A DNA stretch of 64,000 bases from Streptomyces sp. STR69. Lineage in GTDB: Bacteria; Actinomycetota; Actinomycetes; Streptomycetales; Streptomycetaceae. The position numbers and the translations under genes were made by a program. The notes under the pieces are model-generated. The model made no database searches. It worked only from the letters and a program-made list of their open reading frames with translations, and had not been told where the DNA came from. Positions 53,631 through 62,537 of the stretch are shown here, piece by piece (position 1 is the stretch's first letter; the number at the start of each line of letters is the position of its first letter). The stretch covers positions 124,001 to 188,000 of the forward strand of contig NZ_JALJRY010000016.1 of NCBI RefSeq assembly GCF_024519455.1, in the 5' to 3' direction.

Positions 53631-54479
53631 TCAGCCGCTGTGTCGGCGGGCCGTGCGGATGAGCGTTTCGGCTTCGGAGGAGCGGCCGGCCAGTTGACCG
53701 GCGGTGCGTATCTGTTCGTCGGTCATGCCCCGCTGCACCAGTTGGATCGCCTCATGGAGCCCGTCTCCGTTGCCCTTGTCGAGCATCGCCAGGAACCACC
53801 GCACGGCCTGGACCGGGTCCGGTGCCGTTCCCAGGCCGTCGCGGTACCAGCACCCGGCGGCGAACATCGAACCCGCGTGACCCCGCTCAGCGGCATACAG
53901 GTACCAGCTCAGCGCCTCGGTGTCCTCATCGACGGAGGCGAGCCTGTCACCGAGCACGGCGGCGGCCTGGGTGACGCCCCCGGCGACGGCTTGGCGCAGC
54001 AGACGCAGGCACTGGTCGTGGTCCCTGGCCTGGGTGTCGCCCGTGATGTGCATGCCGGCCAGGTTGAAAGCGGCGAATGCGTCGCCGGCCTTCGCAGCCG
54101 CCGTGAAGAGGTCCTCGGCTCGGCGGGCGTCCGGTTCGACTCCGCGGCCGGTGCGGTACATGAGGCCCAGCGTGCGCTGAGCCGACGGATGCCCGGCCTG
54201 TGCCGCGGCAGTCGCATAGGTCAGCACCATCGGCAGGGCGGACTCGTGGAAGAAGTCGAGCATCACACCGGCAAGAAGAGCCATCGCGTCGACGTCCCCT
54301 TCATCGGCCTGCGCCTTCAGGGGTGGGACCGCCGTGACCACCAGGTTCGCCGATTCCAGACTCCCGGCATTGGAACCGGCGATCCAGGCCGTGACAGCCG
54401 TCTTCCAGTCCCCTTCCGCGGCGGCCCGCCGACCTCGCTCGACGGACTCACTCACTGAGGGCACGGCCGCATCGCTCAC
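53631..54479 (-). CDS. Sel1-like repeat (TPR-type) protein
   Basis: 282 residues. Sel1 motif A-G-x-x-x-G-x-x-x-x is repeated: AQAGHPSAQRTLGLMYRTGR, AAKAGDAFAAFNLAGMHI, AERGHAGSMFAAGCWYRDGL. This superhelix mediates protein-protein contacts. No signal peptide. GTG 54479. Not in an operon; convergent with the PH-domain gene. Confidence 0.83.
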   Translation of the reverse strand: MSDAAVPSVSESVERGRRAAAEGDWKTAVTAWIAGSNAGSLESANLVVTAVPPLKAQADEGDVDAMALLAGVMLDFFHESALPMVLTYATAAAQAGHPSAQRTLGLMYRTGRGVEPDARRAEDLFTAAAKAGDAFAAFNLAGMHITGDTQARDHDQCLRLLRQAVAGGVTQAAAVLGDRLASVDEDTEALSWYLYAAERGHAGSMFAAGCWYRDGLGTAPDPVQAVRWFLAMLDKGNGDGLHEAIQLVQRGMTDEQIRTAGQLAGRSSEAETLIRTARRHSG

Positions 54480-54877
54480 GAGGACACATCCTGCCGCACG
54501 ACCTCACCTCGGGAAACTGCGGGCATTCACGGCTACTTGGAACGCCGACCTGCGCGAACGGCTTCAGATCCCCACGTCGAGAACTGCATGACCAGTTCCC
54601 AGCACACCGGAGGGGGTTGCGCGCATGTGCGTCGACTCCTCGGCCCGGGCCGCCGAACCAATGCCGCTTGCCGATCACCGAAGCGTCTTGCGTAGCGACC
54701 TGCCGCCAGCGAGCCGCAGCACACACCGACACCGAGCAAAGAAGCCCCGATCCACGTTCCCGCGGACCGGGGCTACTTCACCGAGCTGATCACCACCGTC
54801 CCCCGCGTCACCAGGAAGGAGGTGGTCGTCCGTAACTCCGGCGAACACAACCGCCGGAAGATCGTGTGATCGCTGCG
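54480..54877. other. Interval with a coding fragment
   Basis: No complete gene. On the plus strand a frame at 54750-54869 reads IHVPADRGYFTELITTVPRV, then TRKEVVVRNSGEHNRRKIV and stop; no start codon is available before an upstream stop. Looks like the end of a lost gene, family unknown. Confidence 0.35.
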
Positions 54878-55321
54878 TCAGGAGGGTTCGGACGGCTGCA
54901 CGGACGGCCAGTCGGCCAGCCGAGCGCGGGCTTCCTGCGCAATGACAGGCCACGGGTCATCAACCAAACGCACTACCGCCGACCGTGGCGAGTGCGGATG
55001 GCCTGCGACGAGCCTCCGCACGGCGTCATGCGGATCGTCGACCAGCTGTTCCAGCAGCTCAGGCGGGCAGTTGCGCTTACTGGCCACCCGGTCTCGAACC
55101 CGCCAGTCCGGATCATTGATCAGTTCGGCCAGGATCTGCGACGGCACAGTCCTGTTATGCGCGGCCCAGAAACGCATGTCGGGATGGTTGCGCACCAGGT
55201 CCCACCAGACGGGCAGCGGCATGGCTGCCCACGCCGAGCGGTTGTACTCCGCCGGGTCCTCACTCTCCCGCAGCCGGATGAACTCCTCCACGGAGGTGAT
55301 CTCAGGGAAACGATCCGCCAT
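54878..55321 (-). CDS. Leucine-rich-repeat-variant/HEAT-like protein
   Basis: 147 residues. Repeats with AELINDPDWRVRDRVASKRN, LLEQLVDDPHDAVRRLVAGH and VVRLVDDPWPVIAQEARARL (about 24 residues each) are LRV/HEAT units. Probably a scaffold or partner-binding protein. Start ATG 55321. It is the first gene of the accessory zone. Confidence 0.72.
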   Translation of the reverse strand: MADRFPEITSVEEFIRLRESEDPAEYNRSAWAAMPLPVWWDLVRNHPDMRFWAAHNRTVPSQILAELINDPDWRVRDRVASKRNCPPELLEQLVDDPHDAVRRLVAGHPHSPRSAVVRLVDDPWPVIAQEARARLADWPSVQPSEPS

Positions 55322-55632
55322 GACAGCCAGTAAGCCACGATGTCTAGGTCAGACGTCAAGCATCACCCGACGCCAACCCGTCAACAATCAACTGACACTC
55401 GACACGGTCCCGTGGGGCTGTTGAGTCTCCGCAGTTGGTTCAGTGCGGCGCCTGGGGCTGGGCGCGAGCCATCAGCGCCGAATTATCGTGATCGCAGAAT
55501 TTTGCCCGTCTCTGCGTTCCTGCTTGTGACCGCCATGGGGGTCTGACTCGCGGAGACGTACGGCATCATCGGCGACGGCTGAACCCCGCACTCCTGACGA
55601 CACCAGCCCCGAACACCGGAGACACAACGACC
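55322..55632. other. Interval before the lipoprotein gene
   Basis: No complete gene. A short frame ending near 55583 reads AETYGIIGDG and stop, which resembles the C-terminal end of a conjugation-region protein of Streptomyces integrative elements; only about ten codons remain. Otherwise nothing seen. Confidence 0.3.
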
Positions 55633-56340
55633 GTGGCTCTCTCACGACACCGCATCATGGCGTGGCTGACGTTTACACTCCTCGCCACAGCGGCGGCCAC
55701 TGGCTGCCAGTCCGCACCGGTTGCAGCAAACAAGCCGCCGGCAACAGCCACAACTGATACAGCTTCCACGGGAAGTGAAAAGAGCTGCCCGACAACACGG
55801 GCTTCCGGCCGGCGAACCGGTCTCGCAACCCCGCCCGAGGGGGTCTCCTGGCAGATGTTCCGCACCGTCGCCGTACCTACGTCTCCCACTCTGGGGCCGA
55901 AGAGGACCGCCGGGGACATCGCGCGCTGCTACGCACACAACTCTGCCGGTGCACTTCTCGCCGTCTTCCAGATCGGCACCCGCATTCCGCTGTCGCCGCA
56001 GTGGAAAGCGGTAGTGGCAGCGCAAACCTACGGCGATGGCCGTGAGGGCTACGTGGGTGCGCGCACCAGGCGCGAAGCCGAGGTGGGCAAGCCCCCCTCG
56101 CCCAAACCCGGCAAAATGCTGCAACCGGCCGGGTTTCGCTTCGACAGCTACTCCGATCAGCGTGCCGTCATCTCCGTCGCCTACCGGCAAGCCGGAGGTG
56201 CCCTTATCCAGGCCAATACCACCACCGTGCAGTGGCAGGGTGGATCCAGCGGAGACTGGCGCTTTGAAATGCCTCGATCCCCCGGCCCCTTCCAGAAACT
56301 CGACAGCCTCAAGGGCTACACAGTGTGGGGAGCCTCATGA
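55633..56340 (+). CDS. DUF8175-like lipoprotein of integrative conjugative elements
   Basis: 235 residues. Lipobox LLATAAATGC (Cys25), Pro/Thr-rich spacer, then the conserved domain: GVSWQMFRTVAVPTSPTLGP, then DIARCYAHNSAGALLAVFQI, AGFRFDSYSDQRAVISVAYR, and KGYTVWG. Streptomyces AICEs carry this next to conjugation genes. GTG 55633 has CGGAGA upstream. Gene seems intact, although the rest of the transfer module is missing. Confidence 0.7.
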   Translation: MALSRHRIMAWLTFTLLATAAATGCQSAPVAANKPPATATTDTASTGSEKSCPTTRASGRRTGLATPPEGVSWQMFRTVAVPTSPTLGPKRTAGDIARCYAHNSAGALLAVFQIGTRIPLSPQWKAVVAAQTYGDGREGYVGARTRREAEVGKPPSPKPGKMLQPAGFRFDSYSDQRAVISVAYRQAGGALIQANTTTVQWQGGSSGDWRFEMPRSPGPFQKLDSLKGYTVWGAS

Positions 56341-56426
56341 GGAGCCACGGGGGTGCCTCGAACGCTGCGGCTGACATGTGGGATGAGGTCAGGCCCGCCA
56401 CCGAGCTGAGCACCAAAGCGGCCAAC

Positions 56427-56714
56427 TCAAGCACTCGCCCACGCCAACCGAGGGCGGAATGAGGTTCCAGTTGTTGCCAGGGTCAATCGGATAGGTGGAT
56501 CAGCCTGCGAGGGGCTCGAGAAGTCAAACGGCTCTACGGCGGCGTAGAGGCCCGGGGTGACGTGGTGGCCGGTGAGCTGGAGTCCAAGTGCTGCAAGGAG
56601 TTGGGGGCGAACCAGCATGCCTGGACGGAGTTGTACTTCCTCCTGGAAGTCGTACACATCGGTGAGTTCCCCGACCTGCCTGAACGCGTGCCTTGTCCCG
56701 TCCGGCTTCGCCAT
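56427..56714 (-). CDS. Hypothetical protein of the accessory zone
   Basis: 95 residues with normal hydrophobic pattern: GELTDVYDFQEEVQLRPGML, VRPQLLAALGLQLTGHHVTP, GLYAAVEPF. No family recognised. Eight bases separate it from the preceding minus-strand gene, so they are likely co-transcribed. Confidence 0.55.
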   Translation of the reverse strand: MAKPDGTRHAFRQVGELTDVYDFQEEVQLRPGMLVRPQLLAALGLQLTGHHVTPGLYAAVEPFDFSSPSQADPPIRLTLATTGTSFRPRLAWASA

Positions 56715-56722
56715 GCGAGCAC

Positions 56723-57127
56723 TTAATCAGGATCGTCGGCTGCCGAAGTCTCTGCTTGACGCTTGAAGTCGTAGGCGCATGAGGGCAGTTCTGTGCCCTG
56801 ACGGTGTGCCATCGGCAGGAAGAGTGCCGGTCGAACTGTCCACGTGATGCGCGTGGCGACGTGGGTGACGGACACCGCCCACGGTTCCCCACGCAGGAGG
56901 GCTCGTCTCGTGTCGATGCGGTGGTCGTGGAGCCGCGTCCACGCTTTCTGAGAAGCATCAGCGTCGAGGGCCGGTGAGATGGTGCGCGGGATCGTCGACA
57001 CCCGACCGTCAGCCTCGCGCTCCGAGTACGCGTCGTAGGAGCCGAACAGGGTCGGCGGCAACTGCCCGTCCGAGCCCTCCGTCCAGCACTCGCACCAGTA
57101 ACCGCGCCTGGCCGTGATCCTCAGCAT
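56723..57127 (-). CDS. Hypothetical protein of the accessory zone
   Basis: 134 residues. MLRITARRGYWCECWTEGSD start, WTRLHDHRIDTRRALLRGEP and WAVSVTHVATRITWTVRPAL later, with no recognised family. Its start codon lies where the integrase remnant loses similarity, so the two genes abut divergently at a probable rearrangement point. Confidence 0.55.
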   Translation of the reverse strand: MLRITARRGYWCECWTEGSDGQLPPTLFGSYDAYSEREADGRVSTIPRTISPALDADASQKAWTRLHDHRIDTRRALLRGEPWAVSVTHVATRITWTVRPALFLPMAHRQGTELPSCAYDFKRQAETSAADDPD

Positions 57128-57147
57128 GGGCGTGCTCCTCGTCGTGC

Positions 57148-58093
57148 GAGCCCAACGGGGCCTCGTCCAGCTACCTCGGCAAGGACGGCAAATGGCATGG
57201 CCGGGTGACGGTCGGCGTCCGCGATGACGGCAAGCCTGACCGCCGTCACGTCGAGCGGAAGACGAAAGCCGAAGCGACCAAGGCCGTAAGCGAGTTGGAA
57301 CGGACCCGCGACGACAAGAAGCTCCGGAAGCCGGGTAAGGGCTGGACCGTCCAGGGCTGGCTTGAGCACTGGGTCGAGAACATCGCCAAGCCGTACGTCT
57401 CCGAGAACACCTACGCCGGATACGAGGTGGACGTCCGCGTGCACCTGGTCCCGGGTCTCGGTGTCCACCGGCTCGATCGGCTGGAACCCGAGCACCTGGA
57501 GCGCTTCTACCAAAAGATGCAGAGCAACGGCAGCGCGGCCGGCACCGCCCACCACGTGCACCGTACAGTCCGTACCGCCCTCAGTGAGGCAGTACGGCGC
57601 GGACACGTGCCCACCAACGCTGTGCCGAGATCGCCAAGGCGCCTCGACTCGAAGAGGAGGACATCGAGCCGTTCACGATCGAGGAGTTCAGAGCCTGCTC
57701 GTCGAAGTGGCCAAGCTCCGCAACAGTGCACGTCGGGTCGTCGCCCTGGCGCTCGGCCTGCACTGGGAAGACTTCGACATTCTCCGCCGGCACCAGGAGG
57801 CCCACGAGCGGGAGCGCATCGCGGCCGGCACTGACTGGGAGGGCAAGGGATACATCTTCGCCTCGCTGATCGGCGGCCCTCTCAGCCCCAACACCGACTC
57901 CCACACCTGGAAGCGGCTTCTCCGGGACGCGGGCGTACGGAACGGCCGTCTCCACGACGCTCGCCACACCGCAGCGACCGTCCTCCTGATCCTCGGGGCC
58001 CCTGACGTCGTGATCGACTCGATCATGGGTTGGGAGCCAGAGCCAGCCGGTGCGGACAACAAAAACACCGGAGCGGACAAGAAAACCAACTGA
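57148..58093 (+). pseudogene. Tyrosine-recombinase (AICE integrase) pseudogene
   Basis: Three-frame remnant. Frame 1 (to about 57622): PNGASSSYLGKDGKWHGRVT, then the AP2-like and core-binding N-terminal domains. Frame 2 (57624-57688): AEIAKAPRLEEEDIEPFTIE. Frame 3 (57689-58093): SLLVEVAKLRNSARRVVALA, then a jump to RRHQEAHERERIAAGTDWEG; the part between, including the first catalytic Arg, is deleted. The HDARHTAATVLLILGAPDVV box is kept but the end with the catalytic Tyr is lost. No start codon. Not functional. Confidence 0.88.
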
Positions 58094-58117
58094 GACGAAA
58101 ACTGAGACGGACAACGA

Positions 58118-58228
58118 CGAAGGGCCCCACCGCGAACGGTGGGGCCCTTCGACATCGTGCCCGGTGAGGCACTGGCGGAGGATACGAGATTCGAACTCGT
58201 GAGGGGTTGCCCCCAACACGCTTTCCAA
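58118..58228. repeat. Direct repeat (att-like), copy 1
   Basis: 111 bases identical to 62498-62608. It carries hairpin GAAGGGCCCCACCG-CGAA-CGGTGGGGCCCTTC (58119-58150) and the 3' half of tRNA-Ser(GGA) on the minus strand (58176-58228). Identity ends just after the anticodon, where tyrosine integrases of Streptomyces elements commonly cross over. Confidence 0.9.
58176..58227 (-). tRNA. Partial tRNA-Ser(GGA), 3' half only
   Basis: On the minus strand this runs from anticodon GGA through variable arm, T-loop GTTCGAAT and acceptor ATCCTCC plus G. The D-arm side is absent: what precedes it is unrelated. It is an attachment-site duplicate and not a working tRNA. Confidence 0.85.
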
Positions 58229-58362
58229 ATGTTCGTCTGGGGGTTCCGGGGCATACGGGAGCGTTCTGACCTGCGATGGAGTGGGGGTGGTCGGGACTTC
58301 TGGACAGTGCCGTACGCAGGTGAACGCAACCAGAACTGCAACCAGGGCATCTCAGCCGCTGC

Positions 58363-59784
58363 TCATGGTCTGCGCCAGGCGCTGAGCAGTTCGTCGGGAC
58401 CGTACGCCGCATGAAGCCCAGCACAGCTGGTTCCGTTTCGGGAAACCGCCACGAGCGGCACTGGCTCGTCGGTGATCGCCGCCCGGTGCTTCTGCAGTGC
58501 GGCCAGGTCGTGGCTGTCGAGCGGGGAGTTCTCCAGCCACTTGATCGAGCCGAGGAAGAGCAACTGCTTGGCCACCGGCTGCCGGTCGGCGCCCACCAAG
58601 TCGATTTCGACGTCGTTGCTGCGGGTCCAGTAACCGCCGATCGCAGGGGCGGCGGGCAGGAGTCCGTCCGGCAGGAGGCGGGCGAGGGATTCCCGGACCA
58701 GGGGCTCGATCGCGCGGCCCCGCCAACTCGTCCACTGCTCCCTGATCCGGCTCAGTGTGAGATCTCCCCGCATCCGCTCGATCTCCGCCATGTGCGGATC
58801 CAGAAACGCGAGCCAGAACCGCAGGTAGGGGTCTGCCACTCGGTAGCGGCGTTCTTTCGACGGGCGCAGGGAGAGGGGCAGTTCGGCTGCCACCACCCGC
58901 TTCTCGGTCAGGACGTCCGTTGCCCGGGTAAGCGTGGTGTGGGCGATGCCGCCGGCGGCGCGCGCGATGTTGGTGAAGGTTCGTTCTCCGGCTCCGATGG
59001 CACGTAGGACTTCCCTGCTCATCGCCTGCGGTGGGAACTCCGCGGCCAGTGAGCGTTCGGCGGAGACCAGCAGCGCCGAGATCGGGTTGTCGAGCGAGTC
59101 GCGGAGGAACTCCCAGACGTCCGCTCCGGCCCGCCACTCCGCACAGATCAGCGGAAGACCGCCCGTGATCAGGGCGGCGTCGAAAGCGACCGCCGGCGAC
59201 AGGTCGAGCATCTCGCGGATGTCGGCCGGGTTCAGCGGTCCCACGACCATTTCCCGGCCCCGCTGATGGAAGGGGCGGTCGTAGCTGTTCAGCGCCTCCA
59301 TCATCGACAGGTCGGATCCGACCAGGAGGAGGAGCACGGGCTTGCGGCTGAGCAGCCGGTCCCAGGCCCGTTGCAACATCCCCTCGAACGCGTCGATTCG
59401 GTCCATGAGATACGGAACCTCATCGATGACGACCACGCTCGGGCTGTCGTCGGGCAGGACCTCGGCAAGCAGCCTGAACGCCGCATTCCACTGCTCCGGG
59501 GCCTCCTCCGAGAACAGTCCCCGCTCCGGGAGGGTGGATCTGGCGACGGCGTCGAGCAGCTCCGTCAGCTCGTCGTCCGCTGTGCCGCCCGCCGCGGTGA
59601 AGAAGAGGTGCGGCGTCTCGGTGCGCCGGAGGAATTCCTCGACGAGGCTGGACTTGCCGACCCGCCGCCGTCCGCGCATGAGGATGCACTGGCCTGGTTT
59701 CGCCGACCCGGCGGCATCATGAACCGCCTGCAGGGCGTTGCCGAGCACGTTCAGCTCGCGGTCCCGCCCGATGAAGCGACGCAT
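58363..59784 (-). CDS. AAA-family ATPase with DUF234-like, degenerate nuclease-type C-terminus
   Basis: 473 residues. N-terminus MRRFIGRDRELNVLGNALQA, Walker A MRGRRRVGKSSLVEEFL near 41, Walker B VVVIDEVPYLM near 120, sensor VLLLLVGSDLSMM, then winged-helix (VLRAIGAGERTFTNIARAAG) and a PD-(D/E)xK-like end: SNDVEIDLVGADRQPVAK, LFLGSIKW. In place of the usual E-x-K it has S-I-K, so nuclease activity is doubtful. Such archaeal/bacterial ATPases accompany mobile elements. ATG 59784 with GGGAGG. Confidence 0.85.
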   Translation of the reverse strand: MRRFIGRDRELNVLGNALQAVHDAAGSAKPGQCILMRGRRRVGKSSLVEEFLRRTETPHLFFTAAGGTADDELTELLDAVARSTLPERGLFSEEAPEQWNAAFRLLAEVLPDDSPSVVVIDEVPYLMDRIDAFEGMLQRAWDRLLSRKPVLLLLVGSDLSMMEALNSYDRPFHQRGREMVVGPLNPADIREMLDLSPAVAFDAALITGGLPLICAEWRAGADVWEFLRDSLDNPISALLVSAERSLAAEFPPQAMSREVLRAIGAGERTFTNIARAAGGIAHTTLTRATDVLTEKRVVAAELPLSLRPSKERRYRVADPYLRFWLAFLDPHMAEIERMRGDLTLSRIREQWTSWRGRAIEPLVRESLARLLPDGLLPAAPAIGGYWTRSNDVEIDLVGADRQPVAKQLLFLGSIKWLENSPLDSHDLAALQKHRAAITDEPVPLVAVSRNGTSCAGLHAAYGPDELLSAWRRP

Positions 59785-59803
59785 GGCAAGCCTCCCGTAG
59801 GCA

Positions 59804-59840
59804 ATAGTATCGGAAGAGATACTATCCCTGTCGATACCAT
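59804..59840. promoter_or_regulatory. Operator/promoter of the ATPase gene
   Basis: ATAGTATC-GGAAGA-GATACTAT (59804-59825) is a perfect palindrome; a third half-site GATACCAT sits at 59833-59840. Minus-strand TCGACA and TACTAT boxes overlap it. A dedicated regulator, perhaps the WYL-like protein upstream, could bind here. Confidence 0.6.
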
Positions 59841-59848
59841 CGCCTCTT

Positions 59849-62275
59849 TTATTCGGGCATGACGCTGTGGATGCGGGAGAGGGTGAAAACGCGCTCGGCC
59901 TCCCGAAGGTGGCACCAGGCTTCCAGGTACGGCGGGTCGAGTGCGAGGCGGCTGAGGGTGCGCACGGTCCGGCTTCCCGAGGCGGCGACGTACTCGACGG
60001 TGATGGCCTGATCGGCGTCGATGGCATGCGCGAGTTGGCGGATGTCGCTGTACGACAGGCGCTTCGCCCACCCTGCGACGATCTCCTCGGTGTCCGTGGC
60101 GAAGGGCACTCCTCCCTCGAACGGCGCCGGTTCGGGAGTCGTCGGCGGGGCGGCCAGCAGTTGGGCCGCCAGGATGCTCGGGTCGGCAGCGGTGGGAGCC
60201 TTCGCCGCGCGTGTGGCAGCGATCCGGCCGCTGTTCCTCGCGCTCGTGCCGCGTGGAGTGGGAACGGGAGCGGCGGCCCGCTGAGGCCGGGCTTTCTCGA
60301 TGCGTACCGTGCCCTCGGCCGTCTCGGCGACAGGGGCGTACCCCTGGGCCCGGAGCGCGGCGAGGGTCGTGTCGATCGGGCTGCGGCTGATGAGCACCGT
60401 CGGTGCCAGCTGCCGCAGTCCAAGTTTGGCGAGCCCGCGGTGGGCGGCGAGCTCGGCCAGGAGCGCGGGTTCCTCGCCGTGGATGACGCAGGCGGCGGGG
60501 GCGATGCGCACGCGTCCGTGGCCGCGCGCGGTGTCGGCGATCAGATACGACAGCGGCTGTGGCAGGGGCCCGCCGGCGACAGCGGCCAGGTCGGCTGTGA
60601 TGTCCTCGGGGATGCGGCCGGCATCCAGAGCCCGGCGGATGCCGCCGACGCTGAACCGCCACACCGATGCCGTGCCGCTGGTCTCTCGATCGGCGACGGA
60701 ATCCAGGAGCGCGGTCAGCCGCGTGGACGGCGGGCCGGTGACGACGGCGGTGAGGTCGGCGCCGATCCGAGCCACTGCCGTGGCCGACGGGACCAGTCGC
60801 CGGCACTCGATGCTCAGCCCCTCCGTATCGCCGGTCCGCAGGTGGATGCCGAGAGCGGACAGGGCGCCACGTGCGAGTACGCCGAGGAGCTCGGCCTCAC
60901 GGATCACGGTGGCGAACGGCGTTCCGTCCTGGGGTGACGAGTCGGCGAGGGGGCGGTGCCAGGCGATCAGTGGCCCCAGATCCGAGGCGACTCCCGCGCC
61001 CTGCCCTGCCGGGAGCTGTGCTGCTGCGGCCAACAGCCCGAGGCGGGCCTGCACACAGCCGCCGCAGGGTGGCGCTCCGGCGACGGCGGGGAGCGCTCTG
61101 TTGTCCTCGTCGCGCGCCTGGGTGGGGGTGAGCGGCAGGTTCTGCCATGCCTGGAGCAGCACTGCGAACTGCTCCGGGGGTTCCTGTTCCGCCCAGGCGT
61201 CGTATGCCTCGGTGGGGGCCACACGGTCGCCGTCCCGGCCCAGAAGCCCAGCGGCGTACGAGGTCTCCAGGGTGATGCGTACGACAGCGTCGTCGGCCTG
61301 GGCCGCCTTGCCGATCCGGGCCAGTTCACGTGCACCGATCCCGCCGGACTTCAGCCGGGCCGGTGCCGTTGCCGAGCAGGCCGCCAGGACCGAGGCGGCA
61401 TGGGTTACGAAGGCCGTGGCCGCGGCCGATGCTTCGCGATCGGTCTCCGTCGGGGTGACAGATGCCGACCGGGGGCACGGTGGGACGGGCTCGAACGGGA
61501 CGTGCCAGCCGGGCCCGCGCAGCGCGAGTGCCACCTCGGCGGGCATACGCGCCGGGCCGTATCGGTGCCGGTCCTGGATCAGGAGCCCCCGGTCCAGTGC
61601 CCATCGCGCACCCGGTTCGAGGTCGGGCCCAGGAAACCCGGACACGACGAACTGCGGCTGCCTCGTAGCGGCCCGCGCCAGGCGGTCGAGCAGTTTCCGG
61701 GCGGTCTCGGGGGCCTTTGCGATCACGGAGGTGATCTGCTCCGGGTCGCTGTGGTGCTCCACCACGGCGGCCAGTCGGTGCGGCTTGGCGCCCGGCGGCT
61801 TGACGCCCAGTCTCACCAGCATGCCGCGCAGTTCGTCGGAGGTCGTGCCCGCGAGCAGTTCCTCCAGCGGAGCATCCAGCCCAAGGGGTGTGTCCCATGC
61901 CTGCCGCAGCGGTCCGGTCATACGGAGCTGCCCCGCGCCGTCCGGCCAGACCAGAGCGTGATCGGCCAGCGTCTCCAGCACGGTGTCGAGTTCGCGGGTG
62001 GTTGCGTCGTCCACGACTCCCAGCAGTTTCACCAGAGCATCGCGCGATGCGTGGACCCCAAGCGCCGCCAGCGCCTCGGCCACCTGGAGGTGTGGCAGCG
62101 CGAGCCGCGGCAGGATCAGCGCCACCGATCCCGGGCGCTGAAGACGATCCGCCAGTTCCCCCAGCGAACGCGGCTCCGGAAGCGACACGGCGTCCTGCCG
62201 TGCCCCGAGCACGCGCGCCAGACGAGAGCCGTCGAGGCTGCCGAGCCATGTCGCCAGCGTGGATCGGGACTTCAT
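59849..62275 (-). CDS. XPB/Ssl2-like helicase C-terminal-domain protein with WYL-like C-terminus
   Basis: 808 residues. N-terminal helical HTH-rich part (LGELADRLQRPGSVALILPR), the Helicase_C_3 type module at about 570-665 (QPLSYLIADTARGHGRVRIA, LISRSPIDTTLAALRAQGYA), and a WYL-like barrel at about 738-808 (ITVEYVAASGSRTVRTLSRL, YLEAWCHLREAERVFTLSRI). No Walker motifs, so no helicase activity. A housekeeping paralogue exists in Streptomyces; this copy is in the repeat-flanked cassette, 64 bases upstream of the ATPase. I infer DNA/ligand sensing. Confidence 0.78.
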   Translation of the reverse strand: MKSRSTLATWLGSLDGSRLARVLGARQDAVSLPEPRSLGELADRLQRPGSVALILPRLALPHLQVAEALAALGVHASRDALVKLLGVVDDATTRELDTVLETLADHALVWPDGAGQLRMTGPLRQAWDTPLGLDAPLEELLAGTTSDELRGMLVRLGVKPPGAKPHRLAAVVEHHSDPEQITSVIAKAPETARKLLDRLARAATRQPQFVVSGFPGPDLEPGARWALDRGLLIQDRHRYGPARMPAEVALALRGPGWHVPFEPVPPCPRSASVTPTETDREASAAATAFVTHAASVLAACSATAPARLKSGGIGARELARIGKAAQADDAVVRITLETSYAAGLLGRDGDRVAPTEAYDAWAEQEPPEQFAVLLQAWQNLPLTPTQARDEDNRALPAVAGAPPCGGCVQARLGLLAAAAQLPAGQGAGVASDLGPLIAWHRPLADSSPQDGTPFATVIREAELLGVLARGALSALGIHLRTGDTEGLSIECRRLVPSATAVARIGADLTAVVTGPPSTRLTALLDSVADRETSGTASVWRFSVGGIRRALDAGRIPEDITADLAAVAGGPLPQPLSYLIADTARGHGRVRIAPAACVIHGEEPALLAELAAHRGLAKLGLRQLAPTVLISRSPIDTTLAALRAQGYAPVAETAEGTVRIEKARPQRAAAPVPTPRGTSARNSGRIAATRAAKAPTAADPSILAAQLLAAPPTTPEPAPFEGGVPFATDTEEIVAGWAKRLSYSDIRQLAHAIDADQAITVEYVAASGSRTVRTLSRLALDPPYLEAWCHLREAERVFTLSRIHSVMPE

Positions 62276-62491
62276 GCGACGTGCACCTCGTCAGACCAGG
62301 GAGCTTCGTAGCGGGCCCGGGTTCAAGGATGGCGTATCCCCGTGATCCGCGGGTGCCGCAAGGGGCAGGTTCCCCCTTGGCGGGCGTCGGCGGCTTGTGG
62401 GCCGCCGCAATTGCGGCGCGAGAGGGCCGACGGATCGGCTAAATGTCTGAAATGGAAGCTTATAAATGCAACCAGAAATGCAACCAGTGCA

Positions 62492-62537
62492 CGATGTCGA
62501 AGGGCCCCACCGCGAACGGTGGGGCCCTTCGACATCG
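62492..62537. terminator. 21-bp perfect hairpin at repeat 2
   Basis: CGATGTCGAAGGGCCCCACC+G pairs fully with its complement around CGAA, extending the hairpin present in copy 1 by seven bases. In copy 1 the left side differs. Likely terminator for an integrase now gone. Confidence 0.65.
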
